A DNA stretch of 64,000 bases from Mactra quadrangularis (taxonomy: Eukaryota; Mollusca; Bivalvia; Venerida; Mactridae), in assembly GCA_025267735.1 (NCBI GenBank), contig CM046300.1, positions 34,419,322 through 34,483,321 on the forward strand, read 5' to 3'. Numbering within the stretch: the first letter of the stretch is position 1; every line of letters begins with the position of its first letter. The notes beneath the pieces are model-generated. The model was given only the letters and a program-made list of their open reading frames with translations. It was not told the origin of the DNA and did no database searches. The translations under genes and the position numbers were made by a program. Shown piece by piece: positions 23,875-37,735 of this stretch.

Positions 23875-26445
23875 CTGAAGCAGACAAACAAATAGCGTTT
23901 AGATTATCATAATTACTGCTTGATGTCAAATCAAAGGATGAAACTGGACCACACGAGAAACCTGTTTTGCTGATATTCAGTTGTTTTAGTTTGGATGTTT
24001 TATGTGCGATTTCCACAGTCAATAAATTATAAAAGCGTATAGTACATTTTACTATGATGGTTTAGTAGATACGGGAGAACTAGAGTCCAATTCTCCTTAC
24101 TTACACAGTTTATCAATGAAACTCTATGAACTTAAGAAATACACACACAATTTAATAGTAGAAAGGCTCTGCTGTTTTTGTCTCAAATGAGGTACACGTA
24201 TGAATAATAGCATCGTGCTTTTTTCTAATTTCCTTTTCCTTTCTTGTTATTTTAACACCATACTTTTTACACTGTTCATTTTGTCCTCGTTTGTCAAAAT
24301 TATAAAACGCCATTAAATTTAATACTGTTATAATGAATACAGATTGATCTTGCAGAGGCTTTAATAAATGAACTAACGTTGTTTTCTTAGTAATTAGAAA
24401 CGTTCTAATTGAAATTTTGTTGTGAAATATTATAAACTAGATAGGTTGTTCCAGAAAGGAAATCCCTCAAGATATTTTGGTTGCCTGAAAATGATTAAAA
24501 CTAGAAATAAAACTTTAAGTCGAGGACAAACTACAAAGATCATTTTTTTGTTTTAAGATTGCCAATTTTTTTATTTTAGTCGACGCCTCTAAGCATTGTA
24601 CGATCGAATTAAAACAATGCTATTTTACCTCCAAGTTGTAGAGTACGTACGATAAAAATGTAACAAGATTAAGGGTTGTTTGTTCATTTACTTTATTGGC
24701 CTACCACGGTTATACAGTTAATCGAATCTGACTAATATTCAATCAAACACTATTTTAATTCCTTCATTAATAAATGATGTATTGAAAAAATGATTCGATA
24801 TGTGTGTATCTGTTTTGATAGAAAAGAGAAAATTGGGTCAATTAAACTCATAAGCAGGCTTTTTGTTTTGGACTGTATTTGTTACATTAACCAGGATGAT
24901 CCCGTAATAACATTGACAAATGACATTGGTTGTAGGTATGAATAAATAAATTCAACAATTAATCATTTCTAATCGATTTTAAACAATGATTCCAGTTTTT
25001 AGTAATCATCACAGCACTCCTACTTATGACCTGCCTATATATTTCATTCAAACTTTTAACTGCTTCAACAGAAATACTTAAACTTTTATCGATGATAATA
25101 GACAAGTTGCTATGGGAGATAAATTTGCTAGTAATCGAAAAGTTTCATTAACATTAGAACTTGTGCACGCAACTTTTGTAGTCGAAATGTGGAAAAAAAA
25201 TTGAAATAGTCTCAATTTTTTAGATGGTTTTCAGCATATTTTGCATCCAAACCGATCCTCTCTTGTTGTTTTGACGTGTCTGTCTTCTTTAATATTGGCA
25301 AGTATTTCTGAATGTAAATGACTTTCTGCAAAAAAATCTAATTACGTTTTTCTTGTAGACATATGTTTTGGTAATTTGGTCCTATCTTTTCAATAGTTCG
25401 CTAAATTTCAAAGTACAACGTACGTTATATCTACATGTTGTACCGAAATCTAGCAATATGGTGAAATAAATACGCGTTTAATGTAGGGATATTAAAATAA
25501 ATTACAAGAATTAAAAGTATTTCTGTGTAAAGTACATGTAACTTGTTAAAAAAAAGCAATAACATTGAAACTTACAAATGATTATTTTTACAAAAGTGTC
25601 ATGGGAATTTTATAAGACCGCGGATATTATGAGTAAGAAAAAAATCAAAAGTCAAGGGATTATACAGCAATCAGTTAAAACAGAAAGGATTAGACTAAAT
25701 CTGAGTAATTTGACATGTCGGTTTACGTCTATTCAAACAAAGTAGGTCAAACAGTTGAACTAAAACTAAAAATATTGAAAGTTTCCATCCGCACGAACGA
25801 GGTACAAACAATATATTTTACACATTATTGCTGAAAATCACGAGAATCGAAATTAATGTTATTGTCTCTGTTCACCCCACTGTTCATTGAAATGTTTTAT
25901 TTGCACCACAGGACGGACCAAGTAAATTTGAAAATTCTGGATGAAGTCTTTTATGACTAGTGCCAGTGCACATTCTCTGTAATCGTATTTTATCCATTTA
26001 AGATCGACACTTCACGCGTCATCAACAACTTCTCCATATGTGGATCTGAAGGTTTTATAAAAACTTCAGGAACGAAGATCAACTGAATATTCTTGTTACT
26101 AAACATCATTATTGTGATAATGTATCAGGTAATGATTATTTTTATAACTAAACACTTGTTATACATTTTATTGGTAACAATAAAACCAATGTTCTCCAGT
26201 TATCAGTCAGTTTGATGCTATTACAAGATAGAGATAATGGTACTCTGATATCACGTGATAGGTCCTTACGTACCTTTTAACTTGTCAAAAATGAACAATA
26301 TGAGACTAATTTCCGAGCAATCACGGTATCATTTAAAAATACAACAGTGGATACAGTGGTTTTTCCTTCAAGGGGCTTGTATAATGACTAATTTTCAAGG
26401 ATAGATATAAACAGTTTCAAAATTGGATTAAGAACTTTAATGCCT

Positions 26446-26790
26446 CAGTCCCATAAAATCGTGGCTAGTTACGGACCCGTACGTGCAGACAGTCGTAGGC
26501 CGTGGAAAGCCTTGCGTATAAAGGTGACGGCACGCACATGGTACAAAACAACACATCCGTACGGAGCCGTAGCTGGAAGATATGCTTGTTTAATTAATCC
26601 ATACTCGGCCACGATTTTGTTCATGATTTGACACTGAAACTTGTACGTGTATCCTGGGCTCATCTCACGGTCCCTGGTAAAAACGTAACAGTCCGTACGG
26701 GTACGCAAGACTTTGCACGGGTCCTTGCGGAGCATGATCGCACGGCCCCCTTACGGTGCCCTCACGGCTATTTTCATGTTTATGGGACTG
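26446..26790. mobile_element. GC-rich 345-bp MITE with terminal inverted repeats
   Basis: The ends are perfect 12-bp inverted repeats, CAGTCCCATAAA at 26446-26457 and its reverse complement at 26779-26790. Inside, imperfect subterminal inverted blocks (GTGGAAAGCCTTGCGTA on the left; its diverged complement on the right) and repeated CCGTACGG-like palindromes occur. It is far richer in GC than the flanks. No transposase is encoded; the two overlapping open frames within are by-products. A clear target-site duplication was not found, so the superfamily is undecided. Confidence 0.75.
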
Positions 26791-27469
26791 TAGCTTGAGA
26801 TATAATGTTCAATTCAGAAAACCATTTGTCAAAACCAATATTAAAATGAAATACATGTGTGATACCTGATTAAAAACTTAATATATTGGCTGTATGTTTA
26901 CGTTAATTTACTTGCTATATTCAATATTTATCGATTGATTCTCCCATTCACGTAGGATTGAATCTTTTCAATATTTATAGATAAAATACAAAATACAATA
27001 CTACTACTATTACAATGAAATTTTATAATTGAATAAATGATCCTAAAAGATACTTTTGAATGGAACCTTCATCAATTCATCAAACCTATAAATATTAAGT
27101 CGTTTGTGTCGTCGATTTTTAAATTTTCAACTATTGTCAACATTTTCCACTATGTTAACTTTGAATTTATGTACAAAAATACCATTACAAAAATACTACC
27201 TTTAAAAATATAGCAATACCTGACAGAATAGAAAATTGTATTGCAGTAAAATATTATCAACAAAATATGATATGAAGTATGATATTTCATTCTTCAGCGA
27301 TATTACTTATGACCATTTCTTAATTTATTTATGTTTGACAAAGAGAAATAGCTAGGTCTACAAAATAGCGACGTTGTCTAAGTATATTATGGTATTGACC
27401 AATCTACTAAAGTAGCTAGGGAAATACTGGCCAACATCAGAACTAACAAGGAGATACAAGCTCCACATT

Positions 27470-27630
27470 AGTGATTGACAAATCAAATAACGGTGGGCAA
27501 CTCGGCTAATAATTTCTACGATAATTTATGACTTTATTTACTTAAATTCATTACGCCGTCCATCACTGGCGCCATAAATCATATGTCCCTCAGAGGAACT
27601 TTTAACTATAGGCAAATAACACGTATCGCG
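27470..27630 (+). repeat. Dispersed repeat family D, copy 3
   Basis: GTGATTGACAAATCAAATAA, TTAAATTCATTACGCCGTCC, CGCCATAAATCATATGTC and CTATAGGCAAATAACAC line up with the copy at 11.0 kb. It lies in the intron between exons B and C. Confidence 0.55.
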
Positions 27631-28891
27631 TCATTTTCAGGCTCGCCATTGACAAGAATCTGATTATCTCAGATATTTCCAATATTTAAGACTTCCAGAA
27701 GATATTGAATTAGAAGCCAATGTGACTTTTGAAAAACGCTGTAAATAACGCATTGTATTGCCCGTCACATATCTGAGTTGTATTACAAGATATTGTGATT
27801 AGATCTCCTATTGGTCACCATTGATGCCAGAAAAAGAGGTCCAATATTCTTTGGCATTTATTGTGAAGGCCTTACAACGCTTTGTGATAAAGATATAAAG
27901 CGGAAAATTCAGGAAATTTGATGTGAATGAATACGAGACGGGGTCTTTATGCAGACACTGACAAAATCAGCAGCCCGACTGATATATTAGTTCTGGAACT
28001 GTCGAAGACAAAATGAAAAGTAAGACTATTTCTCCCCAAGTTTCATTGCTATTATTATGATTAGTTCCCAGATCGGTGATATATTCTTTACAGCTTTGAA
28101 AGAATCCTGTCTTAATTTCTTTAATGTTGTACATAAAGTATAATAGATAACTGCCAGACGGACTTTTTACGATTTTATTAAATGTAATATACCTAAAACA
28201 AGACGTATAAAACAACATTTTATTACTGTGTATATCAAAAGTATCATCTACTTGAGTTATTGAAAACTTTTTATACATGTTTATAGTTTCATTGAACAAA
28301 GTCTCACAAAAATATTTAATCTTATTTTGATTTTTGGGGATTTTTTTCTCTTTTTTGCTCTTTCTTTGTTTTACTATTTTTCTTTAGTTTGCTTTTTTGC
28401 TTTTTTCACTGTTTTTGATTTTCTCCTTATTTAATTCGGTTTTTTTCGGGTGTTGCGTAGCACAACTTATGTTCGTTTGAAACCAGACAACCAGCGGTCT
28501 TGATGCAGTTGTATAGAGCATAATTATCAATCTTGAGGTCCCATAATAGTCTACATAAGTTTTTTAACCATTGACTAGTCATTTATACGATATTTAAAAG
28601 TGTGATACGTTTTATCAGTTGCGCTGTTTTAATGGCAGTTTTGACGGCATTAGGTCATTCATATAACCAAGCATTTTGCACTTTTAGATGTAGTATTTGA
28701 TTGGATCAGATTGTGCCCAAACATCATGCCAATATCTCTTTTCATAGAGGGGATGAAACAACCTATAGAGCAGCATAGTTCTGATTTTTAGCAAAGGTTG
28801 CTCCAAAAAGTAACAAGCTGAAACATAAACTGAAATATTGGTCTAAATAAAAAATGCATTTACTTAACTGCTAGTAGAAAATAGAACTTAC

Positions 28892-29044
28892 CTAATCTAA
28901 AAGATGTAAATGTTAGTTTAAAATAAACACTGATACCAAAGCCTCGGTTTCGGAAGAATCTTATTCTCAAGGCACTTCCGGTTGTTGCGTATACTCTATT
29001 GCCGACATCTACTTCCGTTCTAGAACAGATGAGAGCTCGCATAC
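28892..29044 (-). CDS. Exon B: C-terminal third of the CUB domain
   Basis: This 153-bp internal exon has 50 whole codons plus 2 leading bases and 1 trailing base, making it phase 1 on both sides. Its acceptor is TTGTTTTTCAG and its donor GTAAGTTC. The last base of exon A (G) and the first two here (GT) form a glycine codon. The peptide begins MRALICS and contains GSALRIRFFRNRGFG and SVYFKLTF. These are the fourth CUB cysteine and the closing strands: a small residue, alternating hydrophobics with a central F, then a G-F-hydrophobic strand followed by a final aromatic strand. This completes the four-cysteine CUB pattern begun in exon A. The CUB therefore spans two exons, split about two thirds of the way through by the giant intron. 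The exon was recognised by splice sites, phase and CUB pattern together; alone it would be easy to miss. Confidence 0.82.
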
Positions 29045-30729
29045 CTGAAAAACAACAGAAAGATAAATATAATTAGAATTAAAAAAAGAAAAAGAAAGAA
29101 TTTAATAAAGATTCTTACATATAAACTTACAAATTTGTATCTTGGCCAGAGTGTGTTGATCTTTACCTCATACCTTACTAAGTTTAAACGTTTAAGAACT
29201 TCTTCCGCCAGAGAGGTGACCATCAATAGTATAATTTTGTCTATTTCTATAGTTTCAATTTTGCTAAGGCAAGAGTTGGTGTTGAAAATGTAATTCAAAT
29301 GATATGTCGCAAATAGATAGAGTATAAAGTGCCCTCGAAAGAATTTGATGAAATTCGATACGAAGACTGTCTCTGTGCTCAAACCAAAGAGTTCTAAGGT
29401 GATTTGATGCTTTGAACAATGTGAACGAGAACAGCTTTCCGACAAAAGGCATGTTCTGCTATATTTTCTCACTTCTATTAAATACTCTGCGAAATCATAT
29501 CGCATAATTTTCTTGATTTCTTGTTCTGCAATATCTATCGGGGAACATAAAACATAAATATTCTCATTGGCTATTCTCAGATTGATATATCACAGAATAT
29601 AAAGTATAATATTGTTGATTTATGATCAAATGTTGGAATGGATACATTTACTTTATTTAATAAAGATATCATAAATTCCTGAATAATTCTTGAATAATTA
29701 TCAAATAAATCAGTCAGGAATTGAAGTTAAAACCGCCGTAATTTAATAAAACCATCTCTATGGATTGTGTGTCATTCTAATGCAAATTTTACTCATATTT
29801 CATATCAGGAGGAAAAATTACACCGGTTTAATTATATTTTATAGGAATGTGTTTTTGCTCCACTAAATTTATCATTTTTCTCATTTTCCTAACTCATTAT
29901 TTTTTTCTTTTTGTAATTTGGTTTTAATGTATTTATTTTGTTACGTATGTATTTGATATCAAAATATAACACAATTATTTGAACATTTCCTGCTGCAGAT
30001 AAACGTTATAAATAAAGGCGTTGAACTCTTGATGGAACCTATTTCAGAGACTTTGTGAAGAAATATAGGTGTCAGTATATAGTACCATCGACGTAAGTTG
30101 TATGAATTGGTTTAAAATGTAGACGTTTTTATCAAAAATTTGGTGTGAAGTTTAATCTTCCAGCGACAGATCCCCGCTCCTAACTTACAGAATAATAGCA
30201 TTGTTCTAAAGAAATGTTCAGACGAATCTACAAAAAGTACAAAGTTCTAGGACAGTCTGTACAGATGAACATGAGTAATTCGGTTCAAAGTAGTTCACTT
30301 CGGTCGTATTTTCTTTCAAAAAACTTGTTATACAAAATGCGCATTCAAGTCTAAAATACCGCTAATTCTAGTTCATGTGTATGTATATTGTAAACTCCAT
30401 TTACCATTTGGTTTGAACTTATAAGCGGATCTAACTTTCAAGAACAGATATTTTGCATAAAGAAATTCAGCTAAATGTGTTAAAGTTACTGGTCAGTGCT
30501 CTCTACATAATAAAGTATGCAGGTGTTTTCTCAGGTTAGAAGTCTAGCGATGGTATATTCTAGAAACAAAAGTTATATGCACTGACCCTCTCATATAATC
30601 CTGGCTGGTCAAAGAGTTCTAAAAAGCCATTCTTATAACGTATTCAGTGAATGAATGTAATGCAATTTTGCTCCGTAAAACATTTAATATATTGTTCCAA
30701 ATATGTGTATGATAAAATACGAAATTATC

Positions 30730-31026
30730 TTGTTTTTGGTTGAGCTTAACGACGTTGCAAAACATTGTCCTAGAAAGACAGTCAGTCAAACTACTCAACG
30801 TTTCAGGAAAGGCTAAATCTCTGGATTTAGCTGTAAACTAGTTTATAGGCCCACTCTTCCGTCAGTAGCTAACAACCACCTTACATAATTTAGAATAGTG
30901 GTAAAATAGCGAATGATCATACAAAATATTTCATGACGAACTCCGCGTAGGTATGCTTCGCCCGAGATACAAACACACGTCCCCTCGACAAGTGAAAATG
31001 TGCGCTACCCACTGAGCTAAACGGTC
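30730..31026 (-). mobile_element. tRNA-derived SINE, family A, near full length
   Basis: The head lies at about 31026-30955 with box A TAGCTCAGTGGGTAGCGC and a decayed box B (GTTTGTATCTC). The body has CGTCATGAAATA, TTAGCTACTGACGGAAG, the AGAGATTTAGCCTTTCC block and TTGACTGACTG. The tail is CAATG..TTGCAACGTCGTTAA and an A-rich end. Its order matches the 14.5 kb copy, which confirms the family. Confidence 0.75.
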
Positions 31027-32944
31027 TGCTTATTTTATTTACATCCATATACAAAAATATGATCATATATCTGCCGTATTGTTTTTTCTCTCCCACTTTC
31101 TCATTTAACCCCATAATGTTATCAGTGGAACACACACAAATGATAACAGACAAATCCTCAAGAGACCAAAGTTGCCATCAGTATTCCAATAAATGTCCCT
31201 GAACGCGTTCTTGATTCTTTTGTTGGAGCCATTTAAAGTCAAAATATTGACATTTACTGTGGAAGTTTATCAATAAATCACATTACCAAACTTTAGTCGA
31301 TCCATTGGAATCATTTGCCTTGTTTAACTGTTCAGAACTTCTTTGTCTATGAGTTATTTGAGAAGAAATAAAGTTGTCAGGGAGAAGAAGTTCCTTTAAT
31401 TACCTAATTAAGCTATCAGGACGATCATATTAGTTACAAACTGGAAGATAACACAGCGATAAAACAATTGAATTATAACATCAATTGGTTTGTGGAGAAA
31501 CATCATAGAATATTACAAAGTCAAACGATGATAAAGGAGTTGTATATCTTATTACATGCGCCTACTGGAGCAACATTTTTGAGTTGTTTGTCTCATTGCA
31601 TGTTATTTAGAACTGATATCAGGTCTTGGGGGAGACGGTAGGTATGTAAACAGACAACCGTAGAATGTCTGTAAAATTTGTCAAAAAGGAGTTGAAAAAC
31701 ATTGTGAATTATAATACAGTTTCAGAAAAAAAACTTCGATTTGAAAATACGAGACAGTAAATAGGAAACTTGACTTCGACGTTAAAGTAACCCAATGATG
31801 ACGTCGGCGTGCTTCAAGTACCGTATACTAGTGTTGTAAAATATTCCGTGAAAACTTTATTTTCCAATGTATCAAGAAAATATTCGGGCTTTATATCAGT
31901 CTTTGGTATATGTACAGAATGATGTATTTTATTTTTTCCTATGTTATCCCATGTACCATTAAAAAATAAATTCCTCGAACTTTCCAATCACCCCTCGTAT
32001 TTTAACGTGTCAAACAAAATGTCAAAGAAATCTGTATACATAAGCAGAACGCCGTACCTTAACCCGTTACTCTAAATAGAAGTGTTGATGAACAGCGCAA
32101 AATAAAATTAAAAACTTGATTAATGAAACAATAAAATTACTTGCAATTCTGACAAGTGCATTAATGTTGCAATTTGTAATAAAAACTACAAATTTGAACA
32201 GGCATCTCAAGTGAGAAGCACACGTGATAAAATCCAAGCACATAAAACTCTGAGATGTGTCATTTTACTAAAAGCCATTTGCTGTGGCTGTGTTACTAGC
32301 ACGCCATTACGTTATCACACAATATTCTGTGATATAAAGAGACAAATACAACCTTTTAAAATCAGATTAGACCCAAGGCAAAATGTTTTAAGTGATTATG
32401 TTAAATCAATCACGTTTTATATTGTCCGCAGTGTGTCAGAAAAAGAAACAAAGCTATCTGATCATTGTCTTTCAGCAGACAAATTGATATTAAATCAACT
32501 TGATCTGTTTACAAGACCATTAGCTTAATGTTTTTCTATGGTCGCTTTTATTTGAGCGATAATAATCCACCCAGGGAATATCACAACAAAGTCTTTAATT
32601 ATCACAAAACGAATTTCCTGTTGCAGGCTTTGAATCCACTATATAATTTCAAGTAAAATTGACAGTTGTAAAGGAATGAAATGCCTAGTGGAATTCACAG
32701 GTTTAAACGTTTAATCTATCACCGTCAGAGAAAAGCCTTTAGAGCAAATAGTTTTGAAACAAATCGGTTCACAACTAGAGCTGTCAATACAGTTGACAAA
32801 TTCATTGAAGTTTTATTTCCTTTACTACTCTATAAAATGTTTAATGGTATGAACAGAAGAATCTAGAGAGGATTATGTTTTATTGTACAAATTAAAGAAT
32901 ATTGGTTGAATTAGATGTGTGATATTGTAATCAGTGGGCGTTTG

Positions 32945-32990
32945 TTGTTGTTGTTTTTTTGGGGGGGGGGGATTTTTGTTGTTGTTTTTC
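32945..32990. repeat. GTT / poly-T / poly-G low-complexity run
   Basis: A TTG run, a T run, about ten consecutive G, then another TTG run. The G run stands out in AT-rich DNA and is also prone to assembly error. Confidence 0.85.
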
Positions 32991-35900
32991 CAGGGGATGT
33001 TAACATCTTTAAGTGATCTCAAAAACATCATTTAAAGATTGTAAATTAGCTTGTCTATGTTGAATATATATCGGTAAGTTTAAAGAAGGTCAGCTTCTTC
33101 ACCCCAAAAACAAAATAAGTTTAATTTCGTCAAACTGTAAATATAAACGACGTTTTTATCTAATAAACCCAATCCAATGTCATAAAGAAATATTACATAT
33201 TCCTCAATTATTTCTTCATATTTTGTAATATTGAATGAAAAGGACTCAAACAAGGGTCAAAGAAGTTATTGTCATAGAAAATAATTCCAGCAATGCAATT
33301 GAACCACCACTCTCACTTTGAAAAAAATCTCCAGTGTCCATGAAATTCCTCAGGGACACTTTGTAAACGCTTGAATGGTACCAGGTGATTATATCCTCTT
33401 TTATAAATGATGAAGGAATTGAAAGTTGTAAGAATCATGCAAGGCACAAATTATAGGAATCCTAATATTTCAACATTCGCTTGAGTGAATACATAAATCT
33501 TGAAATTACGCATGAATAACAAAGCTCGTCATGATGCGGAATGATTAAAGTCTCTAACAGCGGTATCAAGGTGTATTTTACACGGAACATTAGACTTATG
33601 ACCGACGAAATAATAATTACACTGTCATAACCTTTCAGTCATTAATCTAATGAAATAAATTGTGCGAAACAAGTTCGTCAACTATGTATGAGTCAGTTTG
33701 CAGAACAGATTCTGCAGTCTCAAAAAGATGAAAAGTTGGAAATAATATGATTGAAGTTCATATCTGTAACTCCGTAAGCATAATTTGCAATAGTTTACGC
33801 TAACTTGAACAGTATTACATGTTTCCTGCACTCCTCAAACTAGGAGGAATAATAATCTTTTTGTGGCTAAGTATGTTTTATCAGTGTTAAGTTGCAAATC
33901 GTAGGATTCATAATAAAGCACATGGATTTCAAAACTATATAAATAGCATATTAGGATTAGAGAGCAAAACTCAAATATATTTCAACAATTTACAAATGCT
34001 TTAGCCCATTTTACTTTCTGATTTTTAATTTTTATCTTACAATTAGTTCTATCAAAGCTGCAATGTGACTACCTTAACAAAACACTCAAACACAAATACT
34101 TTACAAGTAACAGAAACCCCTATACTAATGTTTTAAAGCAGTTAAAACCGATTTCCATTCAAAATGTCACCATTTTGTGCAGTCCATCAGTCATTAAGCC
34201 TTTGACGTAATGTGAAATAAATCATTTCCTTCATTTCGCATTAATGTGACAGACCAATTTCACAAGTTAAATCTTAACACATTGGAAAGTTTCACAATTT
34301 CTATTTGTGTCACATGGCTGTCAGAGATAGAGAGAATGAAGACAATCACGTGGTAAAATGTTCTTTTATTTATAAGTAAGCAATGTCTATTCCTGTCACA
34401 GAATGTAATTTATTACTTAATGCACTTGGCTAAAAAGTTACCACACAGAACCATTAGTCACAAATGTGTTCTCTCTATAAATTGATAATAGTGTAACGTA
34501 AATGACTGATAAACGATTTGGATTTTGTAACTTTTAAAACTACTTCTGTAATATAAAAAAGCGCTTTTTATTTATTCAATTATTGTCTTAAATATTTGTT
34601 TTCATGTGATGAGTTATCAATATGAATTGCTAACTAAACCCCTGTAATTGTAAAAAGTTATACATTATTGCTCTGGAGCATAACATGTCCAAAATACTCA
34701 ACCATAATTCAGGCATCAAGTTTAAACATAGTTACTACTGTACCCGGTTCATCAAACATAACGTGAAGTTTGTCTTAAAGGCATGTTCATATTTTAACAT
34801 GGAGTCTGTGTAGTGATGGTGAACTTCTCAAAACGGTATAAACCAACAAACTATGTAACAGTCAAAATGCAATTTAACTGCAATGGCAATAATAACGATA
34901 ATCAAACACGAGACGTAAGATCTCAATTCAAAAAGTTTGTGAAATTGATTATTGTTTCTTACAGTAAAGAGTCAATGTAAGAATAAGGAAATCTATTTGA
35001 AGAACAGAGGTATGTTGAATCTTCAATAAATAATTACTTTTTCACATCTTAGTGGAAATTAGTTCGCAAGACTGGTTTGATAAATGAAATCACACTTTGA
35101 TTTCTATTTTCGGAACAAAGCATGAACGACATAAAAATTGGCATACTCATTCGTCGCTATTTTTGACAATCAAATTATTGCTCTAGTATAATTCCCTAAA
35201 GCAATGACAGGCGAAAAGAGTAATCATTGCGACTGACCCAAGCGTAATAAATGTCCACAATTTACAGTCATGGAATGCCAATTTAATCACAGAAATACTG
35301 ATTAATTCAATTTTGATTATTCAAAATACAATGTTGGTTGAGCAAATGCCCTAAGGATTATGTCTACGTCTGTATGCTCATGCTTCTAAATGTCCTGAAT
35401 TTACGCTAGTACACTATCAATTATTTGAATGTATTCGTCCTCAATTTTCCAATTCTCTCCTGGTTTAAGTACCAAGGGAGAAATAACAATACAGGGTTAT
35501 TAGTCTAACCAAGTTACTGACAGATTTCAAGCTTCGCAAATAGCTTTATCTGATTACCGTAAACGATGGAAAATTTGTTGATCTATTTTCCAATGATTTC
35601 TTTCTTTATTGTTGATTGTAAAGCCACGACGAAGCTGTCGAGAGCATATGTCTATAGATATAAATGTATAGAAATCAGGAAATTCCCAAGAGGCAATAGG
35701 AACAATCGATTTATTTGTGTCTTTGTCCTTTTTTGTTTGATTCTATTTTAGTCACTTCAATATAGCGTAATTGGTTGGCAACCTTTAATGTAAACTATAC
35801 AATAGTTCAAAATGCCTACAGATAAATCAAATTGTGTACCTGAGCCAAGAAAACCATTTGTTTATTGCTGTGAACCATTTTTTGTATTTTTCATTTTCAA

Positions 35901-36459
35901 GAAGTGAGCCATTTTTAAAGCTGTCTTTCAGTGTTCATTTGAATAACTCCTTTATCATTATTACATTTTGTATCGTGATACCAGACACATTACCGGAGAG
36001 ATGGCATGGGCGAAATAGGCAATGCACCAAACATCGTTTTATGGACATTGTTAGATACATAAGACTAGCAGCAAAAGATTGCAAATCACATCAAACTATT
36101 CCTAAAAAGTAAGGTGAAAAATGTTGGCTGTCTATCTTTTAAGTTATATTTTGGCTTCTGTTTAAACATACTGTATTGTGTAAGACCATTCATTTAGGAC
36201 CGTAATTTACCAGCCTATAGTTAATTAGCTTATTTAGTGGTTTATTACTCTTCTGTACACCGAATCATGTGTTGTGACATAATTGAACTTTTCTGATCTG
36301 TGTTTCTTTACAGAAACTTGATTAAATGATGATGAATTTACGGGAAATAAATTTAGCGATGAATATAGCTAAAGGCAGTGATAGTGGACACCTAAAGTAG
36401 GCTGGAGTGTGATAACAGAACAAGTAATTCTATATTTACTGTTTTCAGATAATGTGGTA

Positions 36460-36560
36460 ATACAACACAAATGACTGATGTTCCCCTTAAGGCTATTTAG
36501 TACGGACACATCATGTAACGTTAATACGATAAAAAGTGTAATAATAGACCTTCCTAGCCA
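36460..36560 (+). repeat. Intronic duplication, segment 4a
   Basis: AATGACTGATGTTCC, TAAGGCTATTTAGTACGGA and a following AT-rich tract resemble 41815-41915, about 5.35 kb away. Confidence 0.5.
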
Positions 36561-37539
36561 CATAATTGATGTAGCTGAGGGAAGTATTGTGTCAATATTT
36601 CGGTATGGAAAGTTTTGGTGTCTAGTTGTGTGAGTTGGTGGGTTTTATGTTACTCTTCTAACGAATTGATTTCCAGATAAGGATGATTGCATCATAAGAA
36701 TTTGGTAACTGGGCCTATATTGGCTACGTCTGTGTATGATATTACATCACTCAAGTGTGTTAACTTTTGAAACTATGATGAAAGATTTAAACAAATAATG
36801 CTAAAAATTAAAGAGTTTGTATGTTAAGCATTCATTTAGTCCATGTTTTCTTAAACTTACTTATTGATATTTAACATTTGTCCAACTTTACACTGATTAG
36901 GTTATGCATGCTAAACTAGCTATATGTTTAATAGTCCGTTTTTTACTGAATTATTTTACACATACAACACAGACTTAGAAATTTCACACAGTTTAAATTT
37001 ACTGATGATATGGAAAACTAATTTGACTTATGGTTGGGATACAATAAGCACCAAGTATGGGATTCAACAAAATGAATCGTGTTCATTATAACATCTAAAA
37101 CACTAATCTAGATTCATTGTTATTAATTGTAAACTACATATTCTGGACTAAATGTGACCATTTGCAAGACATAGAACTATTCTGTTATAAAAAGACGCCA
37201 TGCTTTTTAGAATTATCAATAAAAGATCGTCTTCACTTTATCTAACAGTTCCTGAGCCACTTCAGCCACTTTAACCAATCAGAACTGTGCGTTCATATAT
37301 ATATATGAACTTGTCGAAGCTTTATCTAATAATGAACTAAAAAGCTGCGTTTATTAAAGATCATATATCAAGTAAATTAGCGAGATTACATTTCTTGTAG
37401 AACCAAAATTGCAAAATAAAATAATTATACATTTGTGTAAAATTTACATTATAGAAACATTGATTACATTTGACTTCATCACAGAGACATTATTAAATAA
37501 ATGTTAAATAAATTATCAAATTACAAAAGTTTCATGAAA

Positions 37540-37735
37540 AATACATACATGGAATTACAATCAGATGAACGAATGTATCACAACTAGTCTAATCAACATT
37601 AGCGACATTACTCTTCTCGTTTTGATTAAGGTTTGTGATAAGGTGAACTGAGATTAAAGTTGTTGCTATGGTAATTATCAAAATGAATTATCAGGAACAC
37701 AGTATAAAGCGACATTACTTCTTTAGTAATTAGTT
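37540..37735 (+). repeat. Intronic duplication, segment 1a
   Basis: CATACATGGAATTAC, CTAATCAACATTAGCGACA, CTCTTCTCGTTTTGATTAAG and GTGATAAGGTGAACTGAGAT recur at 40205-40400 in the same order. The two copies are about 2.65 kb apart and similar over roughly 190 bases. Confidence 0.75.

Larger units (their letters stand above)
23875..28891 (-). other. Intron between exons B and C (5017 bp, phase 1)
   Basis: The intron runs from donor GTAAGTTC to acceptor CTGCTTCAG. It contains the GC-rich MITE at 26446-26790, a dispersed repeat copy at 27470-27630 and a T-rich low-complexity stretch at about 28325-28450. Apart from these I see only AT-rich non-coding sequence. Confidence 0.8.

Noticed and set aside
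26440..26735. Two overlapping open frames on opposite strands
   Set aside because: They lie inside the GC-rich MITE; low stop frequency comes from base composition and palindromes.
27967..28299. 110-codon open frame on the minus strand
   Set aside because: AT-driven composition, no splice support in phase with exons B or C, no recognisable family.
29020..29505. 161-codon open frame upstream of exon B
   Set aside because: It overlaps the exon B acceptor in another frame, is low-complexity (many F, L, I) and has no domain pattern.
32211..32528. 105-codon open frame in the giant intron
   Set aside because: No domain, no convincing splice sites in phase 1, and composition like the surrounding intron.
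37290..37312. Perfect AT palindrome as an origin or regulatory site
   Set aside because: It is a TA-run flanked by GTTC/GAAC; similar TA runs are frequent here and nothing else marks it.
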